In this document: positions 59,045 to 64,000 of the stretch, one piece after another | How the letters are laid out: each line of letters starts with the position of its first letter | Numbering within the stretch: the first letter of the stretch is position 1 | Source of the DNA: an uncultured Christensenellaceae bacterium | Lineage (GTDB): Bacteria; Bacillota; Clostridia; Christensenellales; Aristaeellaceae | Assembly (NCBI GenBank): GCA_905234985.1 | Contig: CAJOJQ010000008.1 | Coordinates: forward strand, 1 to 64,000 | DNA length: 64,000 nt | Direction of reading: 5' to 3' | Program-made: the position numbers and the translations under genes | Notes under the pieces: generated by a model | Databases searched by the model: none | Told to the model about the DNA's origin: nothing | Seen by the model: only the letters and a program-made list of their open reading frames with translations

Positions 59045-60091
59045 TTATGCTTCCGCTTTTCCCCCGTCGGTTTCCTCGGTTTCTTCATCCTCGGGATCGG
59101 CCTCCGGGGCGGGGGCAAAGCGAGGTACGCGATCCTCCTTCACCAGACGGCGAACCACCAGGAAGCCCACGCACAGCAGCGTGACGATCATGCCGGCGTA
59201 CACGGCCTCGTCCGGCCAATTGGTTTTATCCAGGGCAAATTCCGCGCCCACCAGGACGCCCACGCCCAGCAGCAGCAGAATGGTTTCCAGGATGATGGTT
59301 ATTGCGCCCAGGCCCCGTTTGCCGCCCCGGATCAGTCCGCCCACCAGCACGCCCAGCAGCAGCACGCCGTAGCCCATTTGAGACACCCGGGCGAAGGTGA
59401 ACAGGAACAGCGCGTCGTCATGCCGCAGACTGTCCGGCATGATCTGGGAAACGCACAGCAACGCCAGGGCGATACCGCCCAGCGTGCCCTTCTTCCGGCA
59501 AAAGCGGCCCGCGATGAGCAGCGCCAGGGCGATCAGCGCCGCCAGTACCGCTTCGATAAAGCAAACGGACAACAAATGGGTTCCCCAGCTGTTTTCGATG
59601 GCAAAGGGAACGCGGCAAAACGCCTCGTTGGTCAGCGTATCGCCAAAGCCGGTGCCGCCCAAGGGTTCCACCAGCCGCACCCAGGCGAAAAGCGCCAGAC
59701 CGGGCACAGCGGCGCTGTCCAGCAGGGCCAGGCTGCTTTTCCCGCAAACGGCTCCCACCAGCAGCGCGGCCAGCAGCACGCCGAGGATCGCCCCGATCAC
59801 GTTCAGGCTGCCCTGATTCAAATCGAGGAACGGGGAAAGCCCCAAAAAATCCCCCATAGGATCATAAAACAGGTCGTCAAAGCGCACGGCGCAGAAAACC
59901 GCCCGGCCCAGCAGCAGCCCCAGGGCGCCGGACAGCGCCGAAAAGAAGATGGCCCCGCCATCCCCCGCCCCAAACTTATGGGCGCGGTACACCGTCCATA
60001 CGCACGCCACCAGCGCGCCCAGCGTCACACAGAACGCGAAGAAGGAAATGCTTCCGCCCCAGGGAAGGCTTACCATGCTCATACCGTTCAT
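59045..60091 (-). CDS. Lgt-like multi-spanning membrane protein
   Basis: A 348-residue protein with about ten membrane helices and an acidic cytosolic tail. Its overall pattern recalls prolipoprotein diacylglyceryl transferase (short start, LNQGSLNVIGAILG in place of GGLSxHGG, then LTNEAFCRVPF in place of the GNFINxE region). The core Lgt signature residues are not clearly kept, so it may be a diverged paralogue with another function. Its ATG lies just after the stop of the NAGPA-type gene. Confidence 0.6.
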   Translation of the reverse strand: MNGMSMVSLPWGGSISFFAFCVTLGALVACVWTVYRAHKFGAGDGGAIFFSALSGALGLLLGRAVFCAVRFDDLFYDPMGDFLGLSPFLDLNQGSLNVIGAILGVLLAALLVGAVCGKSSLALLDSAAVPGLALFAWVRLVEPLGGTGFGDTLTNEAFCRVPFAIENSWGTHLLSVCFIEAVLAALIALALLIAGRFCRKKGTLGGIALALLCVSQIMPDSLRHDDALFLFTFARVSQMGYGVLLLGVLVGGLIRGGKRGLGAITIILETILLLLGVGVLVGAEFALDKTNWPDEAVYAGMIVTLLCVGFLVVRRLVKEDRVPRFAPAPEADPEDEETEETDGGKAEA

Positions 60092-60092
60092 C

Positions 60093-61094
60093 TCACTTTA
60101 CCAGCGTCGCAAAATAGATGATATCGCTCAGATCCCGTTCCGTGACGTCCGTGCTGTTCATCTTCATATATTTCAGGTTCCCGTTTTTATCCGGACCCTT
60201 AAAAATCAGCTCGGCGCTGTTCCCGCCGTCCATATTGTAGGCCAGGATGCAGCCGTTTTCGCTGAGCTGTTTTCCAAGCAGCTCGCATAAGGAGGCGAAA
60301 TCGAAAATGGTCAGGCCCACGTCCTCGCCCGACTGGGGGCCGCTGCAGGCGACCACCATGTATTCCAGGGGACCCAGCTGGGCGATGGCGGTGCGCTGGG
60401 TATGTTTATACGAGCCGATGTATTTGTTTAAATAGTCCGCCGGGATCACGCTTTCGCCGTTCTGCACCAGCACGGGGCCAAAGCAGAACACCTGATACAT
60501 TTCGTCCTGATGCGCCTGCAGGTACGCCTTATAATCGGCGGCGGTGAAGCCGGGCTGAACGGACCAGTTGCCCTGCCGATCGACCACATAGGAATCGGCG
60601 TCCCTGGCGCTTTCGGGCAGCACGGAAAAGTTGCCCTGTTTGTCGATCAGCAGCAGATCCTTGGTGCCGTTCGCCTTATTGCGTATCTGCTTGCATTGGC
60701 GCATGACCACCAGACATTGATCGGACTTGGTGTAATAATCCCCGTTGATCGCCACCACGGCGTTGACGTTCTCCGCAATGATGCTTCCCCGGAATTCGCT
60801 GTGAGAGTTATTCGCAAAATAGCCGTTGGCGGAGGCGGTGCGCAGCTGGGAAGGATCGGAAATCTTGATATGGGCGCATACATATTCCGTTTCTTCATAA
60901 TTTCCGTAATAGATCTTCACGGAAATGGACGCGTCCCGATACTCCGTATCGGAAATATACGCCGCGTCCTTGGGCGCGGGGCCGACGGCGTTGCTGTCCA
61001 TTTCCAGCGGCTCCAGCGTTTCCGCATAGGCGCCGGCTGCGCAGCAAACGCACGCCAGGGCGATGATCAGCATTCTTTTCCAGGCCATGAGCAT
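60093..61094 (-). CDS. Exported phosphodiester glycosidase family protein (NAGPA/DUF2233)
   Basis: A 333-residue protein: N-terminal signal segment (MLIIALACVCCAAGAYAE) and a NAGPA-like domain (residues ~80-330) with VVAINGDYYTKSD, FGPVLVQNGE, RTAIAQLG and the hallmark NMDGGNSAEL. Relatives uncover sugar-1-phosphodiesters or act on cell-surface glycans. The start is placed at 61094 behind AAGGAGAT; a longer frame runs through the promoter and is rejected. Confidence 0.85.
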   Translation of the reverse strand: MLMAWKRMLIIALACVCCAAGAYAETLEPLEMDSNAVGPAPKDAAYISDTEYRDASISVKIYYGNYEETEYVCAHIKISDPSQLRTASANGYFANNSHSEFRGSIIAENVNAVVAINGDYYTKSDQCLVVMRQCKQIRNKANGTKDLLLIDKQGNFSVLPESARDADSYVVDRQGNWSVQPGFTAADYKAYLQAHQDEMYQVFCFGPVLVQNGESVIPADYLNKYIGSYKHTQRTAIAQLGPLEYMVVACSGPQSGEDVGLTIFDFASLCELLGKQLSENGCILAYNMDGGNSAELIFKGPDKNGNLKYMKMNSTDVTERDLSDIIYFATLVK

Positions 61095-61134
61095 GAATGA
61101 AAATCTCCTTCTAATCAGCAGTACAGCAATGCTT

Positions 61135-61163
61135 AACATATCATATATATGCCAAAAAATCAA
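61135..61163 (-). promoter_or_regulatory. Promoter of the NAGPA-type gene
   Basis: Minus strand: TTGATT (61158-61163), 17 bp, TATGTT (61135-61140), 41 bp ahead of the start codon. Confidence 0.55.
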
Positions 61164-61269
61164 GCTGTTTGAAAAATGTTCATATTTCTCGAAAACGGTC
61201 GCTTTCCCAAATAAAGGATGCGAAAACTCATGGCGGCGTCTCCCGGCCTGTTTTTTTCCTGTTTTTCGC

Positions 61270-61297
61270 TTTACAAGCGGCGATTCCTGCGTATAAT
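61270..61297 (+). promoter_or_regulatory. Promoter of the synthase gene
   Basis: TTTACA (61270-61275), 16 bp, TATAAT (61292-61297), about 73 bp before the start codon at 61370. Confidence 0.6.
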
Positions 61298-61369
61298 TGT
61301 ATACACAAATTCAGATGGATTCGTATTCCGGCACACCTGTGCCGAATCACGCAGGAAGGAGCGCAACCC

Positions 61370-62746
61370 ATGCTGGAGATTTCCCAGAAAACCAACCTAT
61401 TGGAGCAGAAAAATTATCGCTACGCCCTGCAGGACGTGGCCGAACCCAACCTTTACCGGGATATTTATGATTATGAAAGCGTGCCCAAGGTGCCCTTCAA
61501 CCATCGGCGGGTGCCCATGGGCATGCCGGAGGAGATTTGGATTTCGGACACTTCCTTCCGGGACGGCCAGCAGTCCGTGGACCCCTATACCGTGGACCAG
61601 ATCGTGGACCTGTACAAGCTGATGAGCAGGCTGGGCGGCCCCTACGGCATCATCCGGCAGACCGAATTTTTCATTTACAGCAAAAAGGATCGGGAGGCCG
61701 TGGCGCGGTGCCAGGAGTTAGGGCTGAAATTCCCAGAGATCACCACCTGGATCCGGGCCACCAAGGAAGATTTCAAGCTGGTGAAGGACTTAGGCATCCG
61801 GGAAACGGGCATTCTGGTTTCGTGCAGCGACTACCACATCTTCAAGAAAATGAAGCTGACCCGCCGTCAGGCCATGGAAAAATACCTGGAGACGGTGGCC
61901 CTGGCCTTCGAGGCGGACGTGATGCCCCGGTGCCATTTGGAGGACATCACCCGGGCGGATTTTTACGGCTTCGTGGTGCCCTTCGTCAACGAGCTGATGA
62001 AGATGAGCCGGGACGCGGGCATTCCCGTGCGCATCCGGGCCTGCGACACTATGGGCTACGGCGTGCCCTACCCCGAAGTGGCCCTGCCCCGCAGCGTGCC
62101 GGGCATCGTGTACGGTCTGCAGCACTATTCCGACGTGGAAAGCAACTATTTGGAATGGCACGGCCACAACGATTTTTACAAGGCCGTGTCCAACGCCTCC
62201 ACCGCCTGGCTGTACGGCGCCAGCGCCGTGAACTGCTCGCTGCTGGGCATCGGGGAGCGCACGGGCAACATTCCCTTGGAGGCCATGGTGTTTGAATACG
62301 CCTCCCTGCGCGGCAGCATGGACGGCATGGACCCCACCGTGATCACCGAAATCGCCAATTACTTCAAGCGGGAAATCGGCTACAAAATCCCGCCCATGAC
62401 CCCCTTCGTGGGCCGCAATTTCAATGTGACCCGGGCGGGCATCCACGCCGACGGCCTGCTCAAGGACGAGGAAATTTACAACATTTTTAACACGAAAAAG
62501 CTGCTGAACCGTCCCGCTTCGGTGTTGATTTCCAAAACCTCCGGCCTTGCGGGCATCGCCTACTGGATCAACGAAAACTATCAGCTCACCGCCAGCGAGG
62601 CCGTATCCAAGCAGGACCCCATGGTGATCGCCCTGAAAGCCTGGATCGACGAGCAGTACGACGCGGGCCGTCAGGCCGCCATGTCCACCCACGAGCTGGA
62701 AACCAAGATCGAGGAGCTGAGCGGCGGGAAGCTGGCAAGGCTGTAA
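61370..62746 (+). CDS. Isopropylmalate/homocitrate synthase family enzyme, possibly Re-citrate synthase
   Basis: DRE-TIM acyl-CoA condensing enzyme of 458 residues: ISDTSFRDGQQSVDPYTVDQ (the DxTxRDGxQ motif), CHLEDITRADFYGFV, RACDTMGYGVPYP, HGHNDFYKAVSNA and GIGERTGNIPLEAM. It lacks the long regulatory domain of LeuA. The next genes are a GntR regulator and an isocitrate dehydrogenase-type gene, so Re-citrate synthase as described from Clostridium kluyveri is more likely than leucine synthesis. The start follows AGGAAGGAG; a longer frame from 61169 covers the promoter. Confidence 0.85.
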   Translation: MLEISQKTNLLEQKNYRYALQDVAEPNLYRDIYDYESVPKVPFNHRRVPMGMPEEIWISDTSFRDGQQSVDPYTVDQIVDLYKLMSRLGGPYGIIRQTEFFIYSKKDREAVARCQELGLKFPEITTWIRATKEDFKLVKDLGIRETGILVSCSDYHIFKKMKLTRRQAMEKYLETVALAFEADVMPRCHLEDITRADFYGFVVPFVNELMKMSRDAGIPVRIRACDTMGYGVPYPEVALPRSVPGIVYGLQHYSDVESNYLEWHGHNDFYKAVSNASTAWLYGASAVNCSLLGIGERTGNIPLEAMVFEYASLRGSMDGMDPTVITEIANYFKREIGYKIPPMTPFVGRNFNVTRAGIHADGLLKDEEIYNIFNTKKLLNRPASVLISKTSGLAGIAYWINENYQLTASEAVSKQDPMVIALKAWIDEQYDAGRQAAMSTHELETKIEELSGGKLARL

Positions 62747-62753
62747 ACCGTGG

Positions 62754-62869
62754 AAGGTAGGCGGTAGGAGGTAGAAGGTAGAAGGTTTTATTCAGCTAAT
62801 AACAGTCGCTTGCTTTCTCAATTGCAGTCTTTATAAACCTCCTACCTCCTACTTTCTACCTCCTACCTC
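62754..62869. repeat. Long hairpin repeat with GTAGGAG-heptamer arms (copy 3)
   Basis: The left arm (62754-62785) and right arm (62837-62869) are inverted and built of GGTAGGA/GGTAGAA heptamers. The ~50-nt centre starts with TTTTAT and contains CGCTTGCTTTC (62808-62818), the same 11-mer as in copy 1 at 13.9 kb and at a similar place. It fills the gap between the synthase and GntR genes. Confidence 0.82.
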
Positions 62870-62896
62870 GAATCATGAACATGAGGAGGCACGAAC

Positions 62897-63544
62897 GTGG
62901 AGCATAAAATGATATCCATCGCCGATCAGGTATTTGAGGAACTGGAACGGGATATCCTGTCCGGCGTGTACGAGCGGGACGAGATCATCACGGAAATCAA
63001 GCTCAGCGAAGCGCTGGGCGTCAGCCGCACCCCCATCCGGGAAGCCCTGCGCCGCCTGGAGCAGGAACACATCATCGAACCCACCAGCAAGGGCGCCCGG
63101 GTGATCGGCATTTCCCGGGACGATATCGCCGACATCTGCGAAATCCGGCTGCGGCTGGAAGGGCTGGCGGCCCGCTGGGCGGCGGAACGGGCGGATCAGG
63201 CGGGCGTGCAGACCTTAAAGGAAACCCTGGATTTGCAGGAGTTTTACACCCAGAAGCAGGACCCGGAAAGCATCAAAAATGCCGACAGCCGCTTTCACCA
63301 GACCCTGTACGCCCTGTGCGGCAGCCATTGCATGCAGGATACGCTGGAACCGCTGCACCGCAAGCTGCTCAAATACCGCCGGGTATCCGTTTCGGCCCAC
63401 AGCCGGGCGGAAAAATCCTTGGAGGAACACCGGGCCATTTATGAAGCCATCGCCGCCCACGACGGCCCCCGGGCGGAGGCGCTGACCATCTACCACGTGC
63501 AGAACGCCCGGGACAGCATTCTGCAAAGAGCCCTCCCAACCTGA
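62897..63544 (+). CDS. GntR/FadR-family transcriptional regulator
   Basis: A 215-residue regulator: GntR winged helix (residues ~5-70; LSEALGVSRTPIREALRRLEQ) and a C-terminal FCD ligand domain (residues ~75-210; DICEIRLRLEGLAARWAAER, then HQTLYALCGSHCM and EEHRAIYEAIAAHD). FCD proteins often sense carboxylic acids, which fits control of citrate or isocitrate genes on each side. GTG start with GAGGAGG 9 bp ahead. Confidence 0.9.
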   Translation: MEHKMISIADQVFEELERDILSGVYERDEIITEIKLSEALGVSRTPIREALRRLEQEHIIEPTSKGARVIGISRDDIADICEIRLRLEGLAARWAAERADQAGVQTLKETLDLQEFYTQKQDPESIKNADSRFHQTLYALCGSHCMQDTLEPLHRKLLKYRRVSVSAHSRAEKSLEEHRAIYEAIAAHDGPRAEALTIYHVQNARDSILQRALPT

Positions 63545-63604
63545 CCGACGCGATCATCCCCCACTTATGCGCAAACTGCCGAACAACATCAAGGAGGAAA
63601 AAAC

Positions 63605-64000
63605 ATGTACGAGGAAATGATCGAAAAATCCGTAGCCCATTATCGCGACCTGCTGGAATCTCAAATCAAGCGGGCGGAAAACCTGAACAACGTCCCTGCG
63701 CCGGAAAAAAAGGATAAGCTCGTCATCGGCGTGGTCGGCGGCGACGGCATCGGCCCCATTATTACGGCCCAGGCCCAGCGGGCGCTGGAGGCGGCGCTGA
63801 AGGACGAAATCGCGGCGGGCAAAATCGAGCTGCGCACCATCGACGGCCTGACCCTGGAAAACCGTCTGGCCGTGGGCAAAGCCGTGCCGGACGACGTGCT
63901 GGCCGAAATCAAGGCCTGCGACGTGCTGCTCAAAGGCCCCACCACCACCCCCTCCGGCGGCGCGATGATGGAAAGCGCCAATGTGGCCCTGCGCCGGGAA
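63605..64000 (+). CDS. Isocitrate/isopropylmalate dehydrogenase family enzyme (5' part)
   Basis: The first 132 residues of a beta-decarboxylating dehydrogenase; the window ends inside the gene. After a ~40-residue helical extension, LVIGVVGGDGIGPIITAQAQ and LLKGPTTTPSGGAMMESANV mark the family N-terminus, the latter with the substrate-binding Ser. Next to a possible Re-citrate synthase, isocitrate dehydrogenase for glutamate formation is the likely role. Starts at ATG 63605 with AAGGAGG. Confidence 0.88.
   Translation, partial: MYEEMIEKSVAHYRDLLESQIKRAENLNNVPAPEKKDKLVIGVVGGDGIGPIITAQAQRALEAALKDEIAAGKIELRTIDGLTLENRLAVGKAVPDDVLAEIKACDVLLKGPTTTPSGGAMMESANVALRRE

Noticed and set aside
61169-61369. 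Extended N-terminus of the synthase
   Set aside because: The stretch contains the TATAAT promoter and non-conserved residues; the start at 61370 has a ribosome site and matches the family.

Overview
The window looks like chromosomal DNA from a Gram-positive, carbohydrate-degrading member of the Clostridia. It is GC-rich (by eye nearer 60% than 50%), with strong AGGAGG-type ribosome binding sites and TTGACA/TATAAT-type promoters. It has many glycoside hydrolases and carbohydrate ABC transporters, EngB, a SpoIIE-type phosphatase with a STAS protein, and a LytS-type kinase. An uncultured gut or rumen lineage (Christensenellales/Aristaeellaceae-like) is my best guess, from gene style only. There is no rRNA, CRISPR array or intact mobile element.

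0-14 kb: a GH38 alpha-mannosidase, EngB and a serine hydrolase, then an AraC regulator ahead of an LplB/YtcP-type sugar ABC operon (permease, permease, binding protein). A second sugar ABC operon follows (binding protein, permease, permease). 14-28 kb: carbohydrate esterases, glycogen synthase, a GH10-GH43-CBM6 xylanase followed by a second GH43 enzyme apparently split from it by a one-base shift in a C6 run, NagA with a ROK kinase, a YbaK deacylase, a GH13 alpha-glucosidase, a DUF3237 protein and a GNAT acetyltransferase. 28-36 kb: a field of hairpins, an AraC/GyrI-type regulator, an AT-richer three-gene DUF3791/DUF3990 cassette (possible toxin-antitoxin), tRNA-Pro and tRNA-Thr, a PfkB kinase and a GH3 beta-glucosidase. 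Upstream of the GH3 gene lies scar DNA with the tail of a GH2 beta-glucuronidase and a decayed relaxase.

36-44 kb: a VanZ/D,D-carboxypeptidase fusion and an oppABCDF peptide transporter. 44-59 kb is the most unusual part, a signalling island. It holds a LytS-type kinase, a response regulator with the order XRE-HTH then receiver, a membrane-anchored family II pyrophosphatase, a Tat-exported amidohydrolase, an HD/phosphotransferase fusion, a SpoIIE-type phosphatase whose membrane domain matches that of the kinase, an S41 peptidase, a STAS protein, a possible RsbW-like partner, three VOC paralogues plus a remnant of a fourth, and a rearranged solute-binding protein. Three promoters in this island carry the same ~27-bp box exactly 9 nt upstream of a TTGAAW -35 element, which points to a local regulon. 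Two of its genes are intact except for one in-frame TAG at a position where relatives often have Gln or Lys.

59-64 kb: tRNA-Arg, an Lgt-like membrane protein, a NAGPA-type phosphodiester glycosidase, an isopropylmalate-synthase-family enzyme (possibly Re-citrate synthase), a GntR regulator and the start of an isocitrate dehydrogenase-type gene. Long hairpin repeats with heptamer-built arms sit in intergenic gaps at 13.9, 24.7 and 62.8 kb.
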